Source: Sambucus nigra
Lineage: Eukaryota; Streptophyta; Magnoliopsida; Dipsacales; Adoxaceae
Assembly: GCA_949130495.1 (NCBI GenBank)
Contig: OX422216.1
Coordinates: 105,655,967 to 105,719,966 of the forward strand
Length of the DNA: 64,000 nucleotides
Reading direction: 5' to 3'
In this document: piece after piece, positions 13,801-26,500 of the stretch
How positions within the stretch are numbered: the first letter of the stretch is position 1
Layout: every line of letters starts with the position of its first letter
Made by a program: the position numbers and the translations under genes
The notes under the pieces: model-generated
Database searches by the model: none
What the model saw: the letters and a program-made list of their open reading frames with translations, nothing else
Told to the model about the DNA's origin: nothing

Positions 13801-16800
13801 GAGGGGTGGGATGCACTGCGAATGATGTTAATTTAATTTCATTAATTTTATATTTCTAGGTAAATTCATTTTAGCTGTCACCAATTAATTTATGTAACGA
13901 GAGTTAGTAAATTAATTGAACGAATTAATGTTTGAATTTAGGAATCGAACTAGAGATAGGTTTTTCCTATAATTGAATATTAATTCGGTATTGAAATTTG
14001 AGGATTGATATTGTTTTCGTTAAATTGATCCTAGCAGGTAATTTTCTGAAAATAGTATAAGTCCTAATTTTTCATCGTGTGACATTTTTAAATTAATTTT
14101 CTGAAAAAGATTTTATTAAATTTATAATTATAACGAGAGTTAGATTATCGATTTAATATTATCTCGAAATATTTCAAATTAATAAATTGAGAAATTAAAA
14201 TAATTAAAAATGTAGTGTAATCCCATCTCTTGACCTTCTCACAGTATTTCACACTCGGTTGCACACTCTTTTTCATTATTTAGTCATTTCGTAATATTAG
14301 CATTTGTTAGTAAATTTTTCCCTTGAAATTGTTTTTTAAAAAAATTAAAATAAAATAAAAAGATTTTAATAAAAAAAAATTGAATTGCACGTTTTCACAT
14401 TAATTGTTTCACCTTGGAAGTTGGATTGATACCCGTACTTACCGCAATACGAGTTATTTTTAGACAAGTTTTGTAAGTACTCAAGGGAATTCTGAGAGTG
14501 GCTTTTGAAGACAACGACCGTACGCAAAAAGCTTCTTATCATAGACCAGCACGTGTCGCAAGGAGGGCCGTAGAGGAGGCTTAGCCGGAGCCACAGGCCA
14601 CTCAGGGGACTTTGACCGGAACAAAGGTCGCAGCTATAGTAGCACAGGCGGTTAATGGTGCTATAACCGCCCTGACACAGCATTTTCCCAAGCATAGCCC
14701 CAGCAGCCAGTGGTAACACCAGTGCAGGCTCGCCTAGTGCCATCAGTTTGGGAGCGAGTCAGAGAGGCCTTCCAGAAGAGCCATCCACAAGAGTTCCAGG
14801 AGAGTGCGGATGTGACAACAACTAACCAATGGAAGAAGGATATCCAGAGGTATTTGCATATGGTTGAGTGCAGTAACACTCAAAAGCAGATACTAGCTAC
14901 GTTCAAGCTAATCGGGGCAGCTCTTCAGTGATGGGAGTCAGTTACCACGTCGGAGAAGAGAGATATGATGACTATACAGGAGTTCTGGATGTGGTTTGAC
15001 CGCAAGTTCTTTTCGTCGGCAATTCAGACGGAGATGAGGAGGAAATTTCTAGATCTCTCGCAGGAGGGTCGGACTGTGGCCGAATACGAGGAGTTCACTC
15101 GCCTGGCAAACTTTGTGCCAGATGAAATGAACACTAAGGAGAAGAGGGTTCTCAAGTTTACAGATGGGCTTACTTGGAGGATTCGCCTGTACTTATTGGG
15201 GAACCCGATGTTGAGGACTTACACTAAGGTCGTTAACGCCTCGTTGCTCCACTGCCAGGACCATCGCTTCCATCTGGGGGGAGCGAAGAGGACAGAGTAA
15301 AGCCAACAGGGCAAGACTGGGGTTAACGGTGCCAACAGGGTGCCGTCACAGCAAGGTAGGCAGCAGGAGCGGGGTTCCCAGCAGGGGGACTCAGCTAAGA
15401 GATTCAGGTTGGGTAACGAAAATTTCAGGCAGGGTAGCAGCATGCTCGTCAGTGCCAAGGGAACCAAACAGCAGGGTCGAGATTATCAGGGAAGAGACGA
15501 GGGCAACCACGTCGGGGACAACAGGGCCAGAGGACGACAGACTTTACGAGGTGTTTCGTATATGGGGAGCAGGGCCACATGCAGCGTGCATGCCCAAATA
15601 GGGCGAGGGGTCAGCAACAGGAGGCCCAGCCGGACAACAGTTATAGCAACTTCCAGCCCCACAAGCAATTCCAGCATTGTCGCCTCCGTCGAGGCAGATG
15701 TAGTTTGGACGTGTGTATAACGTTCGTGGGCCAGTTTTGTCGCCAGCCATTGAGGGTATGTTTTCTATCCATGGGCATATGGGGCACGTATTGTTTGACA
15801 CGGGAACGTCGCATTCTTTTGTTAGCACTAGATGCCCTTGTGCGACGGGTTTAGCGAATTTAGCGTCGGACATTATTACGACCGTAGATTCACCATTCGG
15901 CGACGGGGTTCTCATTCGTTCCATCTGTCCGGGAGTGGGTGTGAACATGGGGAGGTTATGCTTAGTAGCGGATCTGCTCATTTTAGAGTTGGACGAGTAT
16001 GATGTTACTCTAGGTATGGACTAGTTAGTGATGTATAGTGCGATGGTGGATTATTACAGTAGAGCTATCATGTTTGTTATTCCTAGGCAGGATATATTTC
16101 TTGTGGCGATGCCTTGTCCGGAAGGAGGTCGAGAACGCATTTATTATCGAGGAGGAGACTTCAAAGGGCATAGCCATCTCGTTAGATTCGATCCCTATGG
16201 TTGGGGATTATGCTGATGTATTTCAGGAGATACCTATCATCAAGTCGGGAGATTGAGTTTATGATCGACTTAGCATCGGGGACCACGCCGATAGCACGAG
16301 CGTTGTACCGTATGTCTCCTTTAGAGATGCGGGAGTTGAGGGATCAGATTCAGCAGCTTTTGGGGCAGGTTTTATCCGCAAGAGTACATCACCTTGGGTT
16401 GCCCGAGTTATGTTTGTGAAGAAGGAAGATGGGTAGTTGAGATTGTGTATCAACTACCGAGAGTTGAACAAGGTCACCAATCCATTGTCGCGTATCGATG
16501 ACTTGTTCAGTCGCTTGAGAGGAGCAGCCTACTTCTCTAAGATTGATTTGAGATCAGGGTACCATCAGTTGCGCATCAGGGAGCAGGATGTCCCTAAGAC
16601 CGCATTTTTTAAGAGATGCGAGTCTTATGAGTTCATGATTATGTCGTTTGGGCTAACCAATGCGCCAGCAATTTTCATGGATCTCGTGAACAGGGTGTTG
16701 AGGGATTTCTTGGATCAGTTTGTCATTGTGTTCATAGATGGCATCTTGATTTATTCTCGGACAGAGGGCGAGCACACAGCATTTGCGTATGGTTCTTCAG

Positions 16801-19800
16801 ACTTTGCGGGACCACCAGCTGTAAACAAAGTTCCAGAAGTGTGGATTCTGGTTGCGGAAGGTGCAATTCTTGGGTCACATTGTCTTCGAGAGGGGGATTT
16901 CTATAGATCTGGGTAAGGTATCAATGGTTAGAGAGTGGGGCCAGACCATGACACCGACAGAGGTTCGTAGTTTTCTGGGGTTAGCGGGGTACTACCACTG
17001 GTTTATCAGAGGATTTTCGAAGATTGCGGGTCCCTTGACGAACTTGACTCATAAATGAGTGCTTTTTATTTGGGATGATCACTGTTGGTTAGCTTTCGAT
17101 GAGCTAAATGGCAATTTGACTTCAGCATCAGTGCCCGAATTGCCTAGAGAAGGGGCGGAGTACTTCGTTTTTACCGATGCATCCTTACAAAGACTTGGTA
17201 GAGTTCTACAGCAGGAGGAGCAAGCTATAGCTTATGCATCTCGTAAGCTTAAGTCCCATGAGAAGAACTATCCCACTCACGACTTGGAGTTAGCGGCAGT
17301 CGCTTTTGCCTTGAGGATTTGGAGGCACTATCTACTGGGGGAGAAGTTTCGATTATTCACGAACCACAAGACTGAAGTATCTTTTCACGCAGAATGAGTT
17401 GAACATGAGGCAGCATAGGTGGCTTGAGTTCATGAAGGGATTATCAGTTTGACATCCAGTATCATCCGGGTGAAGCTAACGTAGTGGCAGATGCTTTGAG
17501 CCGACAGGATAGTTAGCAACAGTGTGGAAGGCGAAGTGAACTGAGCTTCGTCAGGAGGATGAGGTAGTCTGGGCTTATATAGCAGTGATGACCATCACAT
17601 ATCATTTTGAGGGTTGTGAAAGCACTAGCAGGGGATCCTTCTTATCATCAGGAGAGGATTCAACTATTATTGGCAGGTGGAGCGGAGTCTTACTCTATCA
17701 GTTCTGAGGGTGGCTCACGCTTCATAGGAGGTTGATTGTCCCAAGTGATGAGGACCTACGACGCGTAGTTATGGAGGAGGCGCATGGGGTCACGATTCTC
17801 TGTACATTCCGGGGGGGATAAGATGTACCACGATATGAGAAGGCACTAGTGGTGGGCCGATATGAAGCGAGACATAGAAGAGTTTATCTCCAGGTGCACC
17901 ACTTATCAAATGGTGAAGGTTGATCGTCAGAGACCAGTCGGGGTTCTACAACCGTTGGAGACTCCGGCATGAAAATGGGAGAGTATTTTGATGGACTTTA
18001 TCACAGAGTTACCGACGTCGCAACGGGGTCACGATTCCATTTGAGTCATTGTGAATTGGTTGACCAAGGTAGCCCATTTCTTGCCAGTTCGGGTGGATTA
18101 CACGACAGGGACTAATGCACAGTTGTTCATAGCAGAGATAGTGAGATTGCACGGGGTGCCACTCAACATTGTTTCAATCGGGATAAAATATGTGTCCTAC
18201 TTCTGGCAAAGGTTTCACGAGGCGATGGGGACGAAGTTGTGTTTGACCACGGCTTATCACCAGTAGACTGATGGGCAAATAGAGATAGTGAACCGGATGT
18301 TGGAGGATATGCTGAGGATGTGTATCTTGAACTTTAAGGATAGTTGGGAGTAGTATTTGCCTTTGGTAGAGTTTGTGTATAACAAATCGTACCAGTTCAC
18401 TATTTGCATGGCACAGTTTGAGGCTTTGTAAGAGAGACCTTGTCGTTCGCCCTCTTGTTGGTTTGAGGTGGGGGACAACAAGATTCTCGGGCCAGACTTG
18501 ATTCAGGAGACGTCAACGAAGATTGAGTTGATTAGGAGTTATATTCGCGCAGCGCAGACCGGCAGAAGAGTTACGTCGATGCAAACCGGAGATTTTGGAG
18601 TTTGACGTGGGTGATCAGGTGTTGCTGCAGGTATCTCCCATGAAGGGAGTGATGCGGTTCGAAAAAAAGGGGAAGTTGGCGCCTAGGTATGTGAGGCATT
18701 TACTCATTATCGAGAAGGTAGGGTCGGTTGTGTATAAGCTCACCTTATCAGATCATTTGCAGCGGATTCACGACGTGTTTCATGTGTCATCATTGAGGAG
18801 GTATCTTAGGGATGACGTGGCGTACCAGCATATAGCATTGGAGGAGATTGACTTGCTGCCGAATATTTCGTACAAGGAGAGACCTGTTGCCATTTTGAGT
18901 CGTAGCGAGTAGAAGCTTCGGTCAAAGATGGTACCGTTAGTGTGTGTACAGTGGCGACACCAAAATGTTGCCAAGTTGACTTGGGAGCGTAAGAATGACA
19001 TGCGGTAAAGTATTCAGAGCTCTTTATGGTAGGTACGTTCAAAATTCGGGGACGAAATTCCATTATTATGGGGAATAATGTAATACACTGTACGTTTATG
19101 ATTATTTAATTTCCGTCAATTTTCGTGTACTTATAATTATTAATTTCGATAAATATTAATTAGCGAGTTAAGGATTAATATTTATTATAATTATTTACTT
19201 GCGAGTGATAAGTAAATAGATAAATGATTTATTATATGTCCCGTATGAGTGAAAGCGACGGTTTATTATGTCGATAGAGTGTTACATCAGCGGATTGGTA
19301 TATTTTATAAGCGACGCGTATGGTACGCACGTGTCGGGTCCCGATTAATGAAATGTTAGCATATTTGTAGTTGGGTGACTCGAATGACCTTTTCGAGTGC
19401 ACCGGTGATTCAGGAAGGGTCGAACTAGTCCAAAATAGGTACCCAGGTGTTGTGATTAAAGGGTAAGATGGTCTTTTAACACCTAGAGTTTAATGGGAAA
19501 ACGAGATTAGGTGTAATTAGGAGGTATTTAAGGTTTAGAGGGGTGGATGCCAACTCCACTTTGCAATCTCTGCACATTTGAGAGTTATAGAGAGTCGAAG
19601 AGAAGAGAAAGAAGAAGAAAATGGAGATAAAGGCTTGGAGAAGAGAAGAGAAGAAAGGGAACCATCTTCGGATTCAACACATCACACGGCCAGAACTTCG
19701 AATTTAAATCCTCTAAGGCAAGTGGTTACTTGCATTAAATTGCATGATTAGGATGTTAATCACTTTTATAGTTACTGGTGTAAAAAATTTGTGATTTAAA

Positions 19801-22800
19801 GTTTTAAAGATTGGAACTTTGATTAATTAAATTAGGAGATGTAGATAGTAATTAATCTCTGAGTTGAATTGAAAATTAGTTGATGTTGATCATGTAGAAA
19901 TTTCGAAATTAATTATGGGTTTAAAATGATGAACACGTAGTACAATGATAGGAAGGTTGAATTAATGAAAATCCAATTTGGGTAAATCCTGGGTTTGTTA
20001 GAATTGATGTTTGATTTAGAATCCTAGGGTTTTGATAAGGGATTCAGGGCTAAATCTATGTTATAATACTTCTGGGATGTTAGTATAGTGTATAGGGTGT
20101 TAGTTTTCTTATTAGGGTGGTTTGGGACCTCCATTGGAGGGTGTGGAGGAGAAAAACCCAAGGAAGAAAATGATAGGCAACCCAGTGAACTGAACTGGTT
20201 TGTTGGGGGAGCGAACTGGTTCGCTCAACCGAAACGGTTCAGTTTGCTAGCCATAGGGGCTTCCGGGGTAGAGTGGGACTGCTGGGTAATACTTTTCAGG
20301 AGGCCAACGGATAAATGGGTTTGGGTGAGGAGAACAGGGAATTCACGTGAGTGAACACTTAGATGTACAATCGGGAAGTCGGTTCGGACTTCAGGATTTG
20401 GTAAACTAGTAAGTTGTGGGATTACGTGTAATACCCCGTACTTTTGTCTATATTTATTTTTGGGATTAATTAATTAAATGCGTATTAATTGGAAATTAAT
20501 CCGGGTTATAAATACTAATGAGATGCGAATTGGTATTTGATTATGTGCATATATGATTATATATGTATTTGGTACTATGAAAATTTGTCGTGAGATTTAT
20601 ATACGGCATTTTAGAAATTTTGTTGAGACGCGTGGGACCGCCGCGTCACGGTATAATATTTTGATAATAAAAGTGAATTTAAAATCTATAATCCATATGG
20701 TCGTTTTGAGTGCGCCAACGCGTCCGGAAGGGTCGAGATAGTCAGAAAACACTAGCCGGGGGTATAGTTTGGGTCCCGGGGTATTTTTAGGCCATACCGG
20801 TAACTTAAAGGGGTATTTTGGTAATTTTACATTTTGAGGAATTAAAAGTGACGAAAATTGGTTAATTAAATCTGATGTGGATATTGACCCACTAAGCCCA
20901 TAACCAACCCATATTAACCCTTTAAGCTACGGAGGCTAACATTAGGTTTACAATCTTCCCCAAATCAAACCCTAGCCACCTTGAGCCACCATTGGAGAAG
21001 GAACTTAGAGAGAGAGGAAACTCTGCAAAATCTTCACCAAACCTACACCAAATCAGAAATCAAACCAAGGCAAGTGGTTTAATTATGTTTAATTTCAACA
21101 AATGTTCTTTCCATGTTAGAAAATTCGGATTTATGGTTTGTTCTTGATAAATATGAAAACCCATGTAGTTTAGATCATAGAACTTGAGAAATTGTGAAGA
21201 GAATTGCATGTAGAATAGTTTGGAGACAATTAATCTGATGTTAATACATGATTGGGTGAAAGAAAAACGAATTAAATTCTGGAATTTGATGATTGATATA
21301 TATCTAGGGTTCATGTTCTTGATAATATTGGGGAAAAGTATAAAATCTTGGGATTTAATGATGTTTAGGATGCCTTATTGCCTTAAAAGACGTTAGTTTA
21401 TGACCTAAGCATGTTTTAGTATGATTAGAGGACTTAAATCATTGTTAGAACGAACTTTGGAGAAGGATTGAAGTGATAAAAATGGTGAAAAACGAGATGG
21501 GAAAAATCTGGGCCGAAACTGGTAGCTCGTTAGAAGCAGCCCCCAGGTCGTTCGAACGAACTCGTTCGAACGAGCTTCTAACGAGTTGACCAGTCGTTAC
21601 TAACGAGAAGGGATCTCGTTCGATATCTCGTTCGAACGAGATATCGTTAGAAGGAACAGTTCGTTCGAACGAACTGGGATCTCGTTCGAACAGCCTCGTT
21701 CGAACGAGACTTCTAACGAGTTGACAGAAGGATCTCGTTCGAACATCCTCGTTCGAACGAAACTTCTAACGAGTTGACAGTTTGGTCCTTTTAGAACTGT
21801 TTTGACTTTTGGAGTCCCGGAAACTGGTCTAAGGGTAGAGTTAGCATTCCCTTGATGATATAGTGATAGAATTGGGACTTTTGGACAATTATGAGAAGTA
21901 AATTATATACGAGAGTTGTATTACATGGACGGTTTGGGATGAGACGTGAGTGTCTATTACGACGTGAGAAATTATAGCGCGTATAATCATCAATCGGATT
22001 AGTATAAATTATTATAATTATAGTTAGTACAAGAATGCGATACGTACTACGATTAAAATACGGTATTACTAAGATGTGTGTTTACTTAGTATTAGTATAT
22101 GGATTGTTTGTATGACATACCTACCATACTTGCTATCACGGGAGGTTGCGTTCGCTTAGGACCCTCTAATCCTTGTGTGCCTACGGGGGGGATATAGACT
22201 GGTACCTCGATGAACATAGGTCATAGAAAGACTTATTGTGATATCAATAAGTCCGCTGATCATGGGAGCGTAGGTATGTGCGTGACCCATGTGATGGTGA
22301 CTGTGTTCGCCTCCATTATTTGTGATGTTGTTATCGGTAAACTATTCCTGAGAGATTCGGAATATGTAATCCTTATGTACGTGATGTACCGGGATGGATA
22401 GCAGAGTATGTGTGCACCACAGCTTAGTTCGCGGGGTGCTCATATGTATATTTATGATATGAATAATATACATTATATTAATGGGAATCGTCATGTTAAT
22501 GTTGTAAAAATATTACGGTATTGTTTCGAGATATATATAATGAGTTAACTGATAGTTATATCAATGGCATACTTAGTAACTGAGTTTACGTTAAACCTCT
22601 ATTTAATTACGAGCGTTGTTATGTTAAATGGAACCGAGTAATATGGGTAGAACCTTTGGCAGTCTAGCTAGTTATGTTGTCAGTTAGCTAGTAGTATGGG
22701 TCGTTATAGATGGGTACTTACGTTAGGAGTGCACAGTTAGACGAGAGGTGAGTATATCATGCGAGTGTACGTCCTAACATGTACTTTGCATTTAATGTTT

Positions 22801-23459
22801 TAAATGTTTTTAAAGCACTTGCAGGTTTTTAAAATATAACTCCACATTCGGCCTCTGACCCGTTTGCTTTTCAAATCTCTTTTTCTTTGTAAAACCATTT
22901 TAGGTGCCCAGCCACAAGGACACCAAGCATAGGTTACTCATTCAGGTGACGAGCTGTAGCTGCTTGTGGAAGCTACAGGGATTTGCATGTAGACGCTTCT
23001 ATCTTTTGGATTCCAGAGTCACCATCTATCAGTTGTAGGGCATGTTGCCCATTTCTTTAGAGACTTCTTTTATATTTCAGTTTTCAGACTTTAGCATGTT
23101 TTATTTCAGTTTCAGTTATTCATTTCAGTTATGGGATTGTAGTGAGGAGTTTTCCTCCAGACTTTATTTACTCTATTGTGATGGTTATTCGTTTTACTTC
23201 AGTATGGTGAATGGTGTTATTTATTTCTTCATTACTCTTGTTACATGTTAATCAGACTTGAATTAAAATTTGGCAACTTGCTTTTTAAATACTAGGTAGT
23301 TAGTAATATTAAAATGTTTTCGACAGTGATGCTATTAACTGAGCCAACTTGGCATTTTGAATTAATTTAATAAAGGAGTAGCTAGCCGATATTTAATTAG
23401 TCGGGGTGTCACATTACGTACGAAGTCAGTATTATATATATACATATTGGGAGACTTGA

Positions 23460-23501
<42 letters not shown>

Positions 23502-26500
23502 GGAGGCAGGCTCTTGTGCACACTAAGTTTGAACACGTGCTGGCACACATCAATTTTTTTTAATATTAAAAAAAAATTAAGTTGATTTTTTTATGTGATA
23601 TTTAAACATTTCAACGGACCCATATAAAAAAATCAACTCAAAAAAACTTTTTTTGCTATTTTTAAAAAATCGGTCAAACTTTCACAGCTTTTAAAGTGCT
23701 TAAAAGCAACGAAAATTTGACCGTTTTTTAAAAATAGCAACAAAAAAAAATAGCTGATTTTTTTTATATGGTCCCTTGAAATGTTTAAATATCACATAAA
23801 AAAAATCAACTCAAAAATCATCCATCCATATCTATCTATGTGTCTGTGGGTATATGTGTGTGATTGCTATATGTTTATATCGGTAGTGCTATCGTTAGGA
23901 GATTGCGCGTAGTGGGCAATCCACCCTGGCCTTGACCAGCAGGTGTTGGATTGATTCTCCAAGTCATAGTACTGTTGCATGATCATTATCCATGTGTGAG
24001 GATAGGTGTTGGTTTGGAGACCGATTGGGTACGATATGATATGGTCGCGACCCCCTGGGCGTATGTTTATGACCGCCTCCATTGTATGTGAACACGTTTG
24101 GGTAGGGATGGCAACGGGTCGGTTCGAGGTCGAGTTTTAACTCTTCATCCCCGTCCCCGTTAGAAAAACCATTTAAATCCCCCTCCCCCTCCCCCTCCCC
24201 CTCCCCTTTTAAAACCGTTAGATCCCCCTCCCCTTTTAAAACCTTTTAAATCTCGGTTTCTCCCTAAAAAAGCAGGGACGAGGACGAGCAGGGACGAAGA
24301 TGGGACGAAGCTGATGCATGGGGAAGAGGGACGGCGTGAGAGAGAGAGTGAGGGAAGCTAATGAGTGAGGGAGAGGGGCAGTTATGAGGGACGGCGTGAT
24401 GAGAGGCGATAGTGAGAGAAGCGTGGGAGTAAAGTGGGATAGAGTTTATAATTTAGATTTTATACTTATACATTTATTATAATATAAATATAATATATTT
24501 TATTATATATTTATATTAATAATTCGGGTATCCCCGTGGAGCCCTGAGGGTATACCCAAACCCAACCCGAAATTTTTCGTGGACTTTTTTTACTCCCCGA
24601 ACCCGATCCGATCCCCGAATTTTCGGGGGGGGGGGGGGTCGGGAATTTTTTTCGGGTATCCGCAGGGACCCGAATTTTCGAAAAAAATTGTCATCCCTAT
24701 GTTTGGGCTCCGTGGTGAGATTCTGACCCGCTGGCGCAGTGTGATGTGTGATGCCTGGACCCTAATAGCACACGGGGAATGTATCTACGAGGTCCATGCT
24801 CTGGGGATCCGGTTATACGTATATAGCGAGAGACATATATGTATGTTATATGATAGAGTGTATATATCTACTTATAACACGAGTGTAGTTATGTTATATT
24901 TATGGTATGAGTATTTACCTATAGCATGTGTGTCGCTACAAAACTGTTTATATAGCGGTTATATGTCCTAGTTAGACCGGGTAGTTTAACTAGGATAATA
25001 AAATGAAGTTAGGTGCGCACTGTAGATGAGAGGTGAGGTTTTATCTTGTGTGAGTGCGATCAGGTAATTAATTATGAAAGTAATACACTACGCATTTTAT
25101 TAAATTAAAATAATTAATTACTTGCAAAAATATTTTCAAACTTTTCGGGCTTTGACCCGTGAGCAAATTATTTTTCTTATTTTCTTTTTAAAACCCCGAG
25201 TGTGCAGCAGCAGCAGCCAAGACCGCAGGGATAGATCTTTTCTTATTGTTGCAGTAGTTGTGGACGGTACAGGATTTGACTTAGCCACCTCAGCTCTAAC
25301 TATCTGGAAAGGATCCTTATTATTTCAATATTTCATTTTGGGCGTGTTGCCCGTACTTGGATAAGAGTTTATATATGTCAGGATATTATTTCATTTATCA
25401 GTTTCTTTCAATTGGATGTTAGTACTTGGTGACCGATGGTTTATTCGGTTCACTTATTATTTATTAATACATGATGCTTTATTTCAATCACTTAATTGTA
25501 TAGTTTTATTCATATTATATTTATGTTGTTTGCTGCAACAGTGATGCTGAGAATGAAACCATTATGAGATTCATATTTATTTTAGTAGAGGATTGGCTAC
25601 CCAGTATTAGAATAGGTGGGTTGTCACAAGAAGACAATCGGTTATAACTTAAGAACTCTTTGCTCATCACACCCCTTTTTTACCACCTTAGCTCAAGTCT
25701 AACACTTGTCACATTTGTATTGTTCACCCTCATATTGAATATATCAGAGAGAAACACCTTAAAAGTGAACATGGGTACCTATACAGAGGTACTAAACCAT
25801 TATACATACTTGTGTCCTCTTAATTTCTCCTTACGATTACCTCCTCCTACTCTAAGGAGACAAATTTGGTGAGAATGAGGTCTTAACCGATTTCAGCACC
25901 ATCAGTTTGGCACCGTCTATGGGAACGATAAGTTCTTTAAAGTCATTTTTATCATAAAATTTCAGTTATCATGGCCATCAATGCCAACATAAGCAAAAGC
26001 AAGAGTTCCATGAACAACTAACACTCTGGCAAGCGAAGGAGATCATATCTCTTCTTGGAGGTCAATCTCATAGAGGCTCCAAGACAATCAATCCTTAAGA
26101 CGATGGGATCAAAAGGATGCAAGATCCGCTAGGTAACTTCCTCAATATATATCGAGCACACACGCCAAACACTATCGTGTTAGCGTTATAAAGGACTATC
26201 TCTCCTTTCTCCAATGAAGTACATCGTTACGCTTTTCCTCCTAAGCCGTAAATGCCCACCATAGAGCCTTTTGATGAGGCCAAATACCCCATCAACCACG
26301 TAGAAACATATAGGGCACTCATGGTGCGCTACAAGACAACCCCAGATAAGGTGATATGCAGCTCATCCCATCCACTCTGAGGAGCACGACCACGCATTGG
26401 TTTGCAAAACTCAAGCCTAAAACAATAAAAGGCTTCGCGAAACTGGCTAGATCCTTTGTGGGTCACTTCATTAGGCTCAAAAGATGTGCAAGCCAACCAC

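Larger units (their letters stand above)
8763..25628 (+). mobile_element. Complete Tekay-type Ty3/gypsy chromovirus (element A) with nested inserts
   Basis: LTRs at 8763-11875 and 19079-25628 start TGTATTACC/TGTAATACA and end GTTGTCACA. The primer site follows the 5' LTR. Internal decayed gag and pol are in the order protease, RT, RNase H, integrase, chromodomain-like end. The internal region ends with TTCGGGGACGAAATT just before the 3' LTR, as usual in Tekay/Del elements. The flanks AAAAG (8758-8762) and AGAAG (25629-25633) match at 4 of 5 bases, so the element probably inserted into the Tat-type LTR. The 3' LTR carries three later inserts. Confidence 0.85.
19079..25628 (+). repeat. 3' LTR of element A, interrupted
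   Basis: Starts TGTAATACACTG and ends GGGTTGTCACA. It is interrupted by solo LTR B (20427-23413), a microsatellite/foldback (about 23460-23855) and a hAT element (24103-24699). Remaining sequence follows the 5' LTR closely but lacks the 274-bp MITE. Confidence 0.85.

Noticed and set aside
14461..14465. TAGAC as right target duplication of the insert at 12083
   Set aside because: The implied element would not end in CA and gag does not resume there; kept only as an unproved border.
21530..21780. CRISPR-like appearance of regularly spaced repeats
   Set aside because: Plant nuclear DNA; units are palindromic, irregularly spaced and lie inside a solo LTR with target duplication.
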